Shown: positions 15,530 to 24,007, counted from the first letter of the stretch. The stretch: DNA of 25,598 bases from LW40-45 sp048883105 (GCA_048883105.1 JBHLQY010000030.1:1-25598); one strand, 5' to 3'. Numbers and translations are program-made. The notes: generated by a model not told the origin, from the letters alone.

Positions 15530-16486
15530 TTAAAATTTAATAACATCTATGGTTTCTTTACTATCATTTATTTTTAGATTTTTTTGCTTAATAATTTTTC
15601 CTATTACATTTGCTTCTATTCCGTGATTTTTAAAAATATTTATAATTTCTTTACAATTTTCATTTGGAGCTGTTAAAATAAAAGATGTGGTTAAATACAT
15701 TTTAATATACATCTCCAACGTATAATCAAGTTCTTTTAACTTAGGAGGTATTCCTATTTTATTGATATTAACATTTGCACCAACATTAGAGTATTTTATC
15801 AACTGTAAGATGGTGCCAAAAATTCCACCGTTTGAAATGTCTTTTGAAGCATTTACAAGCTTCTTCTCAGCGATAAAGTTCATAGCCTTTCTTTTATTTA
15901 ATACATCTTCGGATTTTTTAAAAGTTGTTGTATCGAAATATAAGGTACTTGCTTTCCCCACTTTTCCATCAAAATCAACGGCTAAAATTATGTTATCATC
16001 AACTTGGGCATTTCCAGCAGATATATAATTATCCTTTTCAATCTCACCTATCATGGTGGAACTAAGTTCATAACAAGTCCCGTGAGGATTAGTGTGCCCC
16101 CTAATAATTGGAATTTGAAATTTCTTAGAAGCTTCACAAATACCTTCTAAAATAGTTTTACATTTATTAACATCCCTTACCGACATGATTATACTTGCGG
16201 CAATTGGAACTCCTCCACATGCGTAAATATCATCTACACTTACTAAAATACTACTAAATCCCGCTCCAAACGGAAATTTCTCAATAAAACTAGTTTTTAT
16301 TCTATCTGTAGTAATTAATATATATTTATTTTCATCCTTTATAGCCGCTGAATCCTCACCTATATCTGAAAAAATTCGAGAACTTTTAAACGAATTATAG
16401 GCAATATATTGAATTATTGGATTTATTTCTATTTTTTCTATTATGCTTTCGTTTTTTCTTATGGTTTCAGCTATTTTTTCTAACAT
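15530..16486 (-). CDS. AIR synthase (PurM)-related protein
   Basis: The protein has 318 residues and belongs to the PurM/ThiL/HypE/SelD ATP-binding superfamily. Diagnostic blocks are DIGEDSAAI (41-49, the acidic ATP/metal motif), ILITTDRI, GFSSILVSVDDIYACGGVPIAASI, IIRGHTNPHG and VNASKDISNGGIFGTILQLI. It most resembles the AIR-synthase-related proteins of archaea, including methanogenesis marker 2-like ones, rather than PurM of purine synthesis itself. It probably phosphorylates or activates a carbonyl or amide substrate with ATP; which one is unknown. It heads a leftward operon with the ACT and zinc-ribbon genes and shares a 95-bp divergent promoter region with the GTPase gene at 16582. Confidence 0.8.
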   Translation of the reverse strand: MLEKIAETIRKNESIIEKIEINPIIQYIAYNSFKSSRIFSDIGEDSAAIKDENKYILITTDRIKTSFIEKFPFGAGFSSILVSVDDIYACGGVPIAASIIMSVRDVNKCKTILEGICEASKKFQIPIIRGHTNPHGTCYELSSTMIGEIEKDNYISAGNAQVDDNIILAVDFDGKVGKASTLYFDTTTFKKSEDVLNKRKAMNFIAEKKLVNASKDISNGGIFGTILQLIKYSNVGANVNINKIGIPPKLKELDYTLEMYIKMYLTTSFILTAPNENCKEIINIFKNHGIEANVIGKIIKQKNLKINDSKETIDVIKF

Positions 16487-16581
16487 TTATGTTTCTAATA
16501 TAAAGCCATTAAAAATTTAATTTAGAAATTACTATATATGAGATAATATTTAATTTTAAAAAAATAATTATTTAAAAATTA

Positions 16582-18090
16582 ATGAAAGAATTATTTGAGA
16601 CTTCGGTCGTAAAAGGGCTTATTTTTAGCGCCTATGATAAATTAGGTCCTCAACCTATATATGCGTTTCCTAAGGAAATTTCCGAAGATGAAGCTAAAAT
16701 AATGAAAAATAAAGGCATAATAAATTTAACACGTCGGGATCATATGCATATATCTATCAAAAATTTGAGTATGATCGTTAGTGATTTGGATTATGGAACT
16801 CTAGATTTCTTAAATTTGCCCTTCTTCGGAATATTACCTTACCCGGACTTCAACCTTACGTCCCTCACTTTTTATCATTTCATTAAAACTAATTTTTCGG
16901 AGAAACAAATAATCTCTGCTTTTTCTATTTTAGTTGATGAAAATCAGCGTAGTTTTTTGTATAACAATTTAGATAAACTTAAATCTTTAATTACAGGATT
17001 TTTCTATAAATTTGATAAGGAAATTGAGAATGGATATAAGGAAGTATCTAAAATTGAACCCCTTTTTCGCGAATTACTTTTAAGGTTAATTGAAATTGAA
17101 AAGAAACCTTTTGCACCGATTACTAGTAAAAGAAAGATGAAAATCTTATTTGTTGGGCTGGACGATTCGGGAAAGACATCGTTTCTATTAACTATAGATA
17201 GGAAATATTCAAAATTGATTGGTTTAAAACCCACCGTGGGTGCAGAAGTTAAATCGATAGAAGCGTTAGGTTCATCAATCTTTCTTTGGGATTTAGGAGG
17301 TCAATTTCAATTAAGAGAAAAATATTTGGAAAAATCTCAAATTTACTTATATGAAACTGATTTATTATTTTACTTTATAGATGTTAAAAACAAAGAAAGA
17401 TTTGAAGAAAGCATAGAATATTTTCAAAACATAAGGAAAGAATTAAAAGAATTTAAACAAAATCCTCCAATTATATTTATATTTTCTAAAGGGGATTTAG
17501 ACGTTTTAGATACTCCAGAAATCAAGGAAAATATAAAATTTTTAAAAACAAAATTAATTAAAATCACCTCAGAAGAGGAGCCAGAAATTTATATAACGAG
17601 TATTTTTTCAGTCTTTAGTATTTTACGCGGTTTCTCTTCAGGGATCTCCAAACTTAGCCCTAATAAAGAATTAATTAATCTTAATCTGAGAAATTTTTCT
17701 ATTCGCACAGGAATTTATTTATCGCTTTTATTAAATAATGAAGGATTAGTTCTGGCTGACTATTATAGTCCTGAAGCATTAATAATAACAGATATTCAGA
17801 AAACAGAAGAATTAAGTAATGATGATAATTTACGCAATATTTTTGAGATAACTGCACCTCAATTTGCTATGCTATATAAAATTTTTTCAAAATTTAAAGC
17901 ATTGCAAAAAGAAGAGGCGATTTTCAAAATTGCTAATTCTGTAATTCTCTTAAAAAAAACACAAATCGCAGATTTTGATATGTTTATTTTGTTTTTAATG
18001 GATGAAGAAAAGAAGAAAACAAAAATAAACAAATTTCTCCCAGATTTTCTGTATCGAACTAGCGATCTACTTATTAGATATATTTCTTAA
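16582..18090 (+). CDS. Multidomain small GTPase: longin-like - G domain - roadblock/longin-like
   Basis: The protein has 502 residues in three parts. Residues 1-175 begin VKGLIFSAYDKLGPQPIYAF, a longin-like start typical of Asgard GTPase regulators. The G domain (186-360) has P-loop GLDDSGKT (192-199), switch I threonine T218, G3 DLGGQ (237-241) and G5-like TSIFS (339-343). The G4 motif is SKGD (302-305) instead of NKxD, which may weaken guanine specificity. Residues 370-502 (SIRTGIYLSLLLNNEGLVLADYY and later strands) resemble a roadblock or longin domain. Arf/Rag-like GTPases act in membrane traffic and nutrient signalling in eukaryotes. Here the regulator-like domains are built in. It is transcribed divergently from the PurM-like gene; an AT-rich TATA-like stretch lies about 27 nt before the ATG. 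Confidence 0.8.
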   Translation: MKELFETSVVKGLIFSAYDKLGPQPIYAFPKEISEDEAKIMKNKGIINLTRRDHMHISIKNLSMIVSDLDYGTLDFLNLPFFGILPYPDFNLTSLTFYHFIKTNFSEKQIISAFSILVDENQRSFLYNNLDKLKSLITGFFYKFDKEIENGYKEVSKIEPLFRELLLRLIEIEKKPFAPITSKRKMKILFVGLDDSGKTSFLLTIDRKYSKLIGLKPTVGAEVKSIEALGSSIFLWDLGGQFQLREKYLEKSQIYLYETDLLFYFIDVKNKERFEESIEYFQNIRKELKEFKQNPPIIFIFSKGDLDVLDTPEIKENIKFLKTKLIKITSEEEPEIYITSIFSVFSILRGFSSGISKLSPNKELINLNLRNFSIRTGIYLSLLLNNEGLVLADYYSPEALIITDIQKTEELSNDDNLRNIFEITAPQFAMLYKIFSKFKALQKEEAIFKIANSVILLKKTQIADFDMFILFLMDEEKKKTKINKFLPDFLYRTSDLLIRYIS

Positions 18091-18228
18091 AAAACTACAA
18101 CGGCAAAATAAAAAAGGACAGACCTTGGTAATATTGTTGTTTATCTATTGATATATAATTTCTCTAAAGAAAGAAAAATTTTGACCAAGTTCCGAAATAC
18201 AATTAAACTTGTTCTTAAGCTGTATAGC

Positions 18229-19131
18229 TCAAAACAAAAGTTTTAAAGGAGTTTTCTCAGATACATTGTCTCTCAATATCCGTTTGCGGTAATATGAATT
18301 TATCCCTGAAATCATAGCAATTGAGGGTACAATGCATTTACTAAACTTCGCAGGTCCAAATAAAATAAAATCACTTCCAGCACTTGCGCAATAAGTCATA
18401 AGAGAAGCAATAGCACCACATCGTGGGAGATCTCCATACTTTTTAATGAAATTCCAACCATAAATTGCATTGGCAGGGGCAAATCCAGTCGGTATTCCTA
18501 ATTCATTTTTAATTAACCTTGTTGTTTCAACATTAATTGCGATTGATGGTAAGTCCAAAACCGCTGTATCGACAATGATATTTTCAATATTAGCCTCTTG
18601 AGTAATAGGAATTAATTTTTCATTTAATAGCTTTAATTTTTGTTTAGGAAAGATTGCTCTATTGCTAAAAATTAAGATTACAGCATTCTTTATTCCTATT
18701 TCTTTTAGTTTTTCAATGCTCTGTTCATTTGTATTATCATCAATACTATTCAGAATTGCACGTTCCAATAATCCTCTTTCTTTTAGTTTTTCCATTGCTG
18801 GAACTCGAATAGAATCGTTTAAACCATCAACTAGAAATGGATATTCAACTAAATCTGCAATATATTCACATTCTTTTACAAGAGCCTCTGCAGATGCTCC
18901 AACTACATCTACTATTGCTTGCATTCCAGTCTCTTCTATTATGCTTATGAATTCATTCATTTCTGTTTCGACAATATTTTTATCAAAATCTCCTTTTTTC
19001 TCGTCCAATAATGCTTCATGTTTAGCGTAAAATACAGTTCCAACCATTACAATTGGATTTTCACCTGGTTGCCCACCAATTTTCACATTTCCTATTTCAA
19101 CAACTTTCTGTTCCTTCTTAAATTCTAACAA
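18229..19131 (-). CDS. MtrH-type methyltransferase (tetrahydromethanopterin S-methyltransferase subunit H family)
   Basis: The protein has 300 residues and matches MtrH along its length: FKKEQKVVEIGNVKIGGQPG at the N-terminus, then MVGTVFYAKHEALLDEKKGDFD, AIVDVVGASAEALV, PFLVDGLN, RAILNSID and PTGFAPANAIYGW. In methanogens MtrH transfers the methyl group between methyl-tetrahydromethanopterin and the corrinoid of MtrA. None of the other mtr genes is nearby, so here it more likely serves a soluble corrinoid protein in methyl metabolism, as proposed for other non-methanogenic archaea. The start is TTG 19131: a TGA lies three codons upstream, and homologues begin at this point. It converges with the GTPase gene, leaving 138 bp. 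Confidence 0.9.
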   Translation of the reverse strand: MLEFKKEQKVVEIGNVKIGGQPGENPIVMVGTVFYAKHEALLDEKKGDFDKNIVETEMNEFISIIEETGMQAIVDVVGASAEALVKECEYIADLVEYPFLVDGLNDSIRVPAMEKLKERGLLERAILNSIDDNTNEQSIEKLKEIGIKNAVILIFSNRAIFPKQKLKLLNEKLIPITQEANIENIIVDTAVLDLPSIAINVETTRLIKNELGIPTGFAPANAIYGWNFIKKYGDLPRCGAIASLMTYCASAGSDFILFGPAKFSKCIVPSIAMISGINSYYRKRILRDNVSEKTPLKLLF

Positions 19132-19192
19132 TTTTAATCAATCTCTTCTTGATATATTTCAAAAAATTATAATTTTCTATTGGATTTAATCT

Positions 19193-20287
19193 TTAATTCT
19201 CTTTATCTAATCTTCTCTCTTTTTTTGCCTTTATTTTCTTACTTATTAATGTCCCAGCATAAATTATTGAAATAATAAACTCAGGAATCCATCTGTGCAT
19301 TAACAGCACGATAATCGCAGCAATAAACGAGCTAGCGGCGCTTATTGAATAATGAATATCTATCCAAGCGTAACCAATCCAAAATAAATATAATTGTATA
19401 ACCATTCGAATAATATTCACAACATAAAATATTATCGATGAAATAATAATAGACTTAGTTTTTCTCCAGATTATATCTTCTTTTGTTTCACGATCTTGAC
19501 TGTGAGGAGTGCAAATGATGATTCCAGCGAAAACACAGATAGCTTGAATCCCAGTGCAGAATGTTTCAAAATAGATCATTCCTCTACCAGGAATATCAAA
19601 ACTCCAATAATATTTTCCTACCGGAGAATAAACCGCTTTAGCATTTACTCCCAAGAAATTTAGAAAGAAAACAGTCTGTTTTACGACTATTTCATGTAGC
19701 CAATAATTTGCGTGAGTATCAAAAAACAAATAAATTAAATATGACAACACAGGAGCACCAACTGCTAATATCGCAATCGATCGAACAGAAAAAATAAATT
19801 TTTTTCCCTCAAATTCTATTTCAGGAAGATCCTTTTGTCCCTTATTATCTTCGATTTTGACAGTTTTCTCATTTCTACTTTTTTCTACACCGTTAGCGTG
19901 TTTTATATAATAGTGAAACCGATCTACGATAATATAATTGAGTATTATCAATAATGGTAACATAACAAAGGCCATATTATATCTGATCCACATTTTTATT
20001 TCCATTAAAGGAATTGTTGCCCCAATTATAAACGAAAATAATAAATTTAATGCAAGCATTAGCCATATTGAGATTTTCTTTTTCTGAATTTGTCTAATAG
20101 ATTCTGCCTTTAGAAAATTTAATATAAAGTAAATGAAAATTATTAAGAATAAAATTATGGTAAATCCCATCATAATACCAATTGTTATATCTATTGCGAA
20201 AAAAAATATACCAATAAAAAAAGCGATCAGTAAATTAATTGATAGAAATATCCATAATGTAATTTTCCTTTTGTTTATTTGCTCCAT
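19193..20287 (-). CDS. Archaeosortase/exosortase family protein with extra membrane region
   Basis: The protein has 364 residues and multiple membrane helices. The catalytic core of the exosortase/archaeosortase family is visible in the C-terminal part: C244 in ETFCTGIQAI, R294 in NIIRMVIQLY and H312 in DIHYSISAASS. These membrane transpeptidases cut and process surface proteins at a C-terminal sorting signal. The first 125 residues contain two similar two-helix hairpins (KRKITLWIFLSINLL.. and KKKISIWLMLALNLL..), then a charged loop (130-165) leads to the core. No target protein with a sorting tail was recognised nearby. It lies 61 bp upstream of mtrH on the same strand and 70 bp after the M42 peptidase gene. 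Confidence 0.8.
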   Translation of the reverse strand: MEQINKRKITLWIFLSINLLIAFFIGIFFFAIDITIGIMMGFTIILFLIIFIYFILNFLKAESIRQIQKKKISIWLMLALNLLFSFIIGATIPLMEIKMWIRYNMAFVMLPLLIILNYIIVDRFHYYIKHANGVEKSRNEKTVKIEDNKGQKDLPEIEFEGKKFIFSVRSIAILAVGAPVLSYLIYLFFDTHANYWLHEIVVKQTVFFLNFLGVNAKAVYSPVGKYYWSFDIPGRGMIYFETFCTGIQAICVFAGIIICTPHSQDRETKEDIIWRKTKSIIISSIIFYVVNIIRMVIQLYLFWIGYAWIDIHYSISAASSFIAAIIVLLMHRWIPEFIISIIYAGTLISKKIKAKKERRLDKEN

Positions 20288-20357
20288 ATTAATATTTACT
20301 CAAATTTATGATGTAAAAGAAAATTCGTAATAACTAAAAAAGATATTTAGGAGAAAA

Positions 20358-21443
20358 TTATAATTTTATTGCAGATTTCAAATTTCTAAGTAAAAACGCT
20401 TTTATTAAATTTTTCGTATGTATTATGTCTTGATATTCAATTGTAGCTATGTTTGTATGCATATATCTTAATGGTATCGCAACTAATGCGCATGGTATAC
20501 CAGACTTCGTCATTTGAATTGCTCTAGCATTCGTGGGAGTAGGACGGGGTTCTGCTTCTAATACATAGGGTATATTTTCTTCCTTAGCAGTTTCAATTAG
20601 GATTTTTGTCAATTTTGGATATAAATTAGGACCGGTTGATATTGCTGCTCCAGAACCTAATTTGCATTCATAATATTTGTCTTTGCTTATGCTAGGAAAA
20701 TCAATTGCATGGGTTACTTCGACCGTTAAACTGATATCTGGAGTAATTTTATATGCTCCAACAGTTGCCCCTCTCACGCCAATTTCTTCTTGAGAAGCAA
20801 ACAAAAATATTAAATCTTTATCTAAAGTTTCTTTCATTTCGGAAAGTTCTATAATAAGTTTTATTAGAACAAAACAACCGGCTCTATCGTCGAAACTTTT
20901 AGAAAAAATTCTTTTATTTCCAATAAATGGTGTTGCTTCTTGTTTAAAAATAATATAATCCCCCACGGAGATATATTTTTTCGCCTTTTCAGCACTTGAA
21001 AATCCTGCATCAATAAACAAATCTTCTAATTTACTAGGTTTCTTTTTCTCTTCTTCTTTAAGAAGATGAATAGGTTTCTCTCCAATTACTCCAATGATTT
21101 CTTCCCCAGAACTAGAATGAATCGTAATTTCTTGTCCAGGAAGGATTCTTGGATTTTGACCTCCAATTTGAGAAAATCGTATGAATCCATTCTTATCGAT
21201 AAATCTGACCATTAAACCAATCTCGTCCATATGGGCGTCTAGCATGATTTTTAGTTTATCTTCTTCTGCTTTTGCTTTACCGTTAATAAAGCAAAAAAGA
21301 TTTCCTAGAACATCAGTTTCAATCTTGTCGCAATAGGATTCAATTGTTTCTTTTATATATTCCCTAATTCTGCTTTCGTTTCCACTACAACTCTGGATTT
21401 CAGTAAGATTTTTAATAATTTTAAAATCTTTTTCAAAAGTCAT
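20358..21443 (-). CDS. M42-family metallo-aminopeptidase
   Basis: The protein has 361 residues, the usual size for M42 peptidases (PepA, TET, FrvX). The dinuclear zinc site is complete: H71 and D73 in DAHMDEIG, D185 in KSFDDRAGC, catalytic E219 with E220 in SQEEIGVRGA, E242 in VEVTHAIDF and H329 in RYMHTNIA. These enzymes form large tetrahedral cytosolic complexes that remove N-terminal residues from peptides released by the proteasome. The insert between residues 90 and 170 corresponds to the family's oligomerisation domain. Substrate preference (acidic, basic or hydrophobic residues) cannot be told by eye. Confidence 0.92.
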   Translation of the reverse strand: MTFEKDFKIIKNLTEIQSCSGNESRIREYIKETIESYCDKIETDVLGNLFCFINGKAKAEEDKLKIMLDAHMDEIGLMVRFIDKNGFIRFSQIGGQNPRILPGQEITIHSSSGEEIIGVIGEKPIHLLKEEEKKKPSKLEDLFIDAGFSSAEKAKKYISVGDYIIFKQEATPFIGNKRIFSKSFDDRAGCFVLIKLIIELSEMKETLDKDLIFLFASQEEIGVRGATVGAYKITPDISLTVEVTHAIDFPSISKDKYYECKLGSGAAISTGPNLYPKLTKILIETAKEENIPYVLEAEPRPTPTNARAIQMTKSGIPCALVAIPLRYMHTNIATIEYQDIIHTKNLIKAFLLRNLKSAIKL

Positions 21444-21611
21444 GATTACAGATCATCATAAATTTTTCAATTTATCATTTATTATTATAATAATTTTTAA
21501 ATATTTTTAAATAATGAAATTACAAAAAATATCGGCGACGTACGTAAAAAATTATAGTGTAGTGATTTAAATGAATAAGGCTAATCAAGAAGTATTTTTT
21601 ATTCTTCTTTT

Positions 21612-22028
21612 TTAGGCTGAGGAGGGACCATTTTTTGATCTAGCTAATGCTAAAATTTCGCCAATAATTGCTATTTGTGAAGCTCCTTTTACTTTCCCTC
21701 CAACCATTTTTCTGATCCATTTTCCGGTTTTCCAGCCACCAGCACTCAAAAAATCTTCTAGTTTTGCTTCAAAGTAGCCCCACCAATAAAGCTTTTTTCT
21801 ACTCAAGTTTTTTTTAGGTGTATTTTTTATTCCTTCAACAGTTATATTGCCATCTTTAATTGTAACTAACGCAGCCCATTTTCCATCCAAACAATTAAAA
21901 AGAACACGAGTTCTTACACCTTTAATCAAAAATTTGCACTCTTCCGTGTCTTTTACCGAATCTATAGATTTACCTATAGTTCTTGCAAATCCTCTTAGTT
22001 TTAGTCTAATAGGTTTCTCTTCTGACAT
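21612..22028 (-). CDS. SCP2-like small protein (138 aa)
   Basis: The protein has 138 residues. The pattern of a central strand pair (GKWAALVTIKDGNITVEGI), then WWGYFEAKLEDFLSAG and a glycine-lysine stretch (MVGGKVKGASQIAIIGEIL) recalls the sterol-carrier-protein-2 fold, where a strand is followed by a helix ending in a G-K-x-K-G loop and a final helix. This is a remote resemblance and not a firm family call. If right, it binds a lipid or other hydrophobic ligand. The start is ATG 22028, since the in-frame TTG three codons earlier has no support. It shares a 311-bp divergent region with the transporter gene. The 168 bp after it hold no gene. Confidence 0.45.
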   Translation of the reverse strand: MSEEKPIRLKLRGFARTIGKSIDSVKDTEECKFLIKGVRTRVLFNCLDGKWAALVTIKDGNITVEGIKNTPKKNLSRKKLYWWGYFEAKLEDFLSAGGWKTGKWIRKMVGGKVKGASQIAIIGEILALARSKNGPSSA

Positions 22029-22235
22029 TTTAATCAATCTATGAACTTTTTTATAAAAAATGTATACCTATTTTATTATTTTATTCTTAGACATTTTTGT
22101 TTTTCTTTATAAAAAAAGGCAATAATCCTTTTTCGATTTTATTCCTTAATAGATAATTGTTAATGTTAATATAATTTTTTATGTTATTTATACTCTAATG
22201 TCGAGGGTAGCGTAAATTATACAATTGAGTAAATC

Positions 22236-22244
22236 TTTAAATAG
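22236..22244 (+). promoter_or_regulatory. TATA box of MFS transporter gene
   Basis: TTTAAATAG is close to the archaeal TATA consensus. It predicts transcription start near 22264-22268, leaving a leader of roughly 75 nt before the ATG. Confidence 0.5.
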
Positions 22245-22257
22245 ATCTTGATTATTA

Positions 22258-22272
22258 TAGTTAATTTAACTA
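22258..22272. promoter_or_regulatory. Putative operator at MFS transcription start
   Basis: TAGTTAATTTAACTA is a perfect inverted repeat of 7-bp arms around one base. Its centre lies 25 nt downstream of the TATA box centre, over the predicted transcription start, where archaeal repressors often bind. Confidence 0.4.
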
Positions 22273-22327
22273 ACATCAATCTAAATAAAACTGAAATCGA
22301 TAAATTATAAAAATCAAAAATAAACTT

Positions 22328-22333
22328 AAGGAG
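22328..22333 (+). promoter_or_regulatory. Strong Shine-Dalgarno site of MFS gene
   Basis: AAGGAG lies 6 nt before ATG 22340. It is the strongest ribosome binding site in the window and is unlike most neighbours, which have weak or no sites. Confidence 0.6.
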
Positions 22334-22339
22334 ATTAAT

Positions 22340-23740
22340 ATGGCTATTGAAGAAGATCTGAGTGAATGGGAAATTGCTCCAACGGGTAAAATGTTTTCGT
22401 ATGGATTAGGTTACTGTATTGTTAATTATTTCTTATATTACGGCTTAGCCCCTGTGTTCTTTTATTACCAAGTCGAGATTGGTGTATCCGTGATCTTAGT
22501 GGGGCTCGCATTTGTGATATTTGCAATATGGAATATGATTAACGATCCAATCTTAGGGTATTTGACTGAGAGACCGACGAGGTGGACTAAAAAGTGGGGT
22601 TTTCGCGCTCCTTGGGTTGTTATTTCCGCATTACCCCTTATAATACTTTTCTTTCTAATATGGGTTCCCCCAACAGGAGCTGATCAGATGACGCTCTTTT
22701 TATGGTTTATAATCATAACTTGTTTATTCGATACATTCTTTAGCATCTTTAACGATCATGTATATGGGGGCTATACAAATCAATTCCCAAGTGAATACGA
22801 GAGAAGGAGATCGTTCGCAATTGCAACACTTTGCATCGCGTTTGGAGTTATCGGTATGGGGGCTTTGAGTGGGGCTTTCATAACACCTGGAGATCCGAGC
22901 TCTTATGTACTTTTTGCATTAATAGCATGTATAATTATGGGTGTTTTGTGTTTTTTTCTTTTTCTCGGAATTAAAGAGTCAGAAGAGATGAAACAAATGT
23001 ACCTTGATTCATATGAGAAAACTGAAGAGGTAGGATTTTTTAGCACAATGAAAACTGCACTAAAAACTAAAAATTTCTTAGTATCTTTAGCTGGGTATAC
23101 AATTCAAGTAACCGCGTTGAATTTATTTCTAGCTTCTCAACTCTATTTGTTTAATTATGTATATGACTTGGACTTTGCATATTTTTTATATGCTCAACTG
23201 GTAGGTGTAGTAGCAGTATTAGTTCTGATTCCCTTTTGGTCTAATTTCGCTCGTAGGAATGGGTTTAAGAAAACATATTGGATATGCTTTACGGGTCACG
23301 GGCTCACTTTCTTACTCTATATATTTGTAACCAGTGTTCCATTACTTCTCATATTTACCTTCATTAATTATGCCTTTTTATCCGGCGAAATTCTTATGCT
23401 CCAGCCTGTTGCTTCGGATACTTATGATGAGGTTTCTGTTCAGATTGGAAAGCATGTTGATGCAACTTTAGTTGGAGTTAGAACCTTTTTCTTCCGCATT
23501 GCATTCTTAGTCCAAGCTGGTGTCTTTGTAGCGGTATTTCTTGCGACTGGGTTTGTTGCCGAAGCTGGGGCAACACAAACCGAATTAGCTCTATGGGGAA
23601 TTCGATTCAATGGGCTAATTCTGCCAACAGCAATGTTTGTCGGAATGGCACTAATATTTAGAAAATATTACACCCTTGAAGGAGCCGAAAAAGAAGCACT
23701 AATAAAGAAGCTAAAAGACAAGGGAATCTTTCAACATTAA
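22340..23740 (+). CDS. MFS transporter, GPH (glycoside-pentoside-hexuronide:cation symporter) type
   Basis: The protein has 466 residues and about twelve membrane helices. The N-terminal half carries the GPH signature region: FAIWNMINDPILGYLTERP with RWTKKWGFRAPWVVIS, corresponding to the NDPxxGxxxDRT..RxGRRRPW pattern of the family. GPH carriers move sugars or related compounds with Na+ or H+; the substrate is unknown, as no catabolic enzyme lies nearby. Charged residues inside helices are not assigned. Base composition is higher in GC than most neighbours: one line examined (22801-22860) has 29 GC of 60. Together with the strong ribosome binding site and palindromic promoter this may mean high or controlled expression, or transfer. 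Confidence 0.88.
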   Translation: MAIEEDLSEWEIAPTGKMFSYGLGYCIVNYFLYYGLAPVFFYYQVEIGVSVILVGLAFVIFAIWNMINDPILGYLTERPTRWTKKWGFRAPWVVISALPLIILFFLIWVPPTGADQMTLFLWFIIITCLFDTFFSIFNDHVYGGYTNQFPSEYERRRSFAIATLCIAFGVIGMGALSGAFITPGDPSSYVLFALIACIIMGVLCFFLFLGIKESEEMKQMYLDSYEKTEEVGFFSTMKTALKTKNFLVSLAGYTIQVTALNLFLASQLYLFNYVYDLDFAYFLYAQLVGVVAVLVLIPFWSNFARRNGFKKTYWICFTGHGLTFLLYIFVTSVPLLLIFTFINYAFLSGEILMLQPVASDTYDEVSVQIGKHVDATLVGVRTFFFRIAFLVQAGVFVAVFLATGFVAEAGATQTELALWGIRFNGLILPTAMFVGMALIFRKYYTLEGAEKEALIKKLKDKGIFQH

Positions 23741-23774
23741 GATGAATTTCAAACAATTATCAAATTAATTTTTA

Positions 23775-23785
23775 TTTTTTTTTTT
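23775..23785 (+). terminator. T-run terminator of MFS gene
   Basis: Eleven consecutive T residues lie 35 bp past the stop codon, with more T-rich sequence on both sides. The rest of the 286-bp gap to the next gene holds a TATA-like box (TTTATAAAT, 23892-23900) and an inverted repeat. Confidence 0.5.
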
Positions 23786-23961
23786 ATTTATTGTTAAATA
23801 ACACTTGTTCAGAATTTAATTCCGATATGTTTTAAAACTTAAGAGTGGCTCTTTCAAACATAACTCTATTTTAACTAATATTTTATTGCAATTTATAAAT
23901 ATTTTATACTGAAAGGTATCTTTATTTGCAGGTAAAGGATAAAATTTTTTTTATAGGTTAC

Positions 23962-24007
23962 ATTCTAATTTTTCATTAGTCAATACATAAGTCATTAGAA
24001 TTAGAAT
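23962..24007. repeat. Inverted repeat upstream of YkgJ-like gene
   Basis: ATTCTAATT (23962-23970) and its reverse complement AATTAGAAT (23999-24007) are separated by 28 nt. The right arm ends 19 nt before the ATG at 24027. TCATTAG also occurs twice within it, at 23973-23979 and 23992-23998. Confidence 0.45.

Larger units (their letters stand above)
22029..22339. other. Divergent intergenic region with transporter promoter
   Basis: This 311-bp region separates the SCP2-like gene from the MFS gene. It has a strong TATA box, a palindrome at the predicted transcription start and a strong Shine-Dalgarno site, all directed at the MFS gene. No gene was found in it. Confidence 0.6.

Noticed and set aside
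18120..18210. Imperfect inverted repeat CTTGGT / ACCAAG between the GTPase and MtrH genes
   Set aside because: Arms are only six bases and far apart.
21587..21609. Hairpin AAGAAG / CTTCTT followed by a T-run
   Set aside because: The T-run follows on the plus strand, where no gene ends; on the minus strand it overlaps the stop region of the SCP2-like gene without a T-run.
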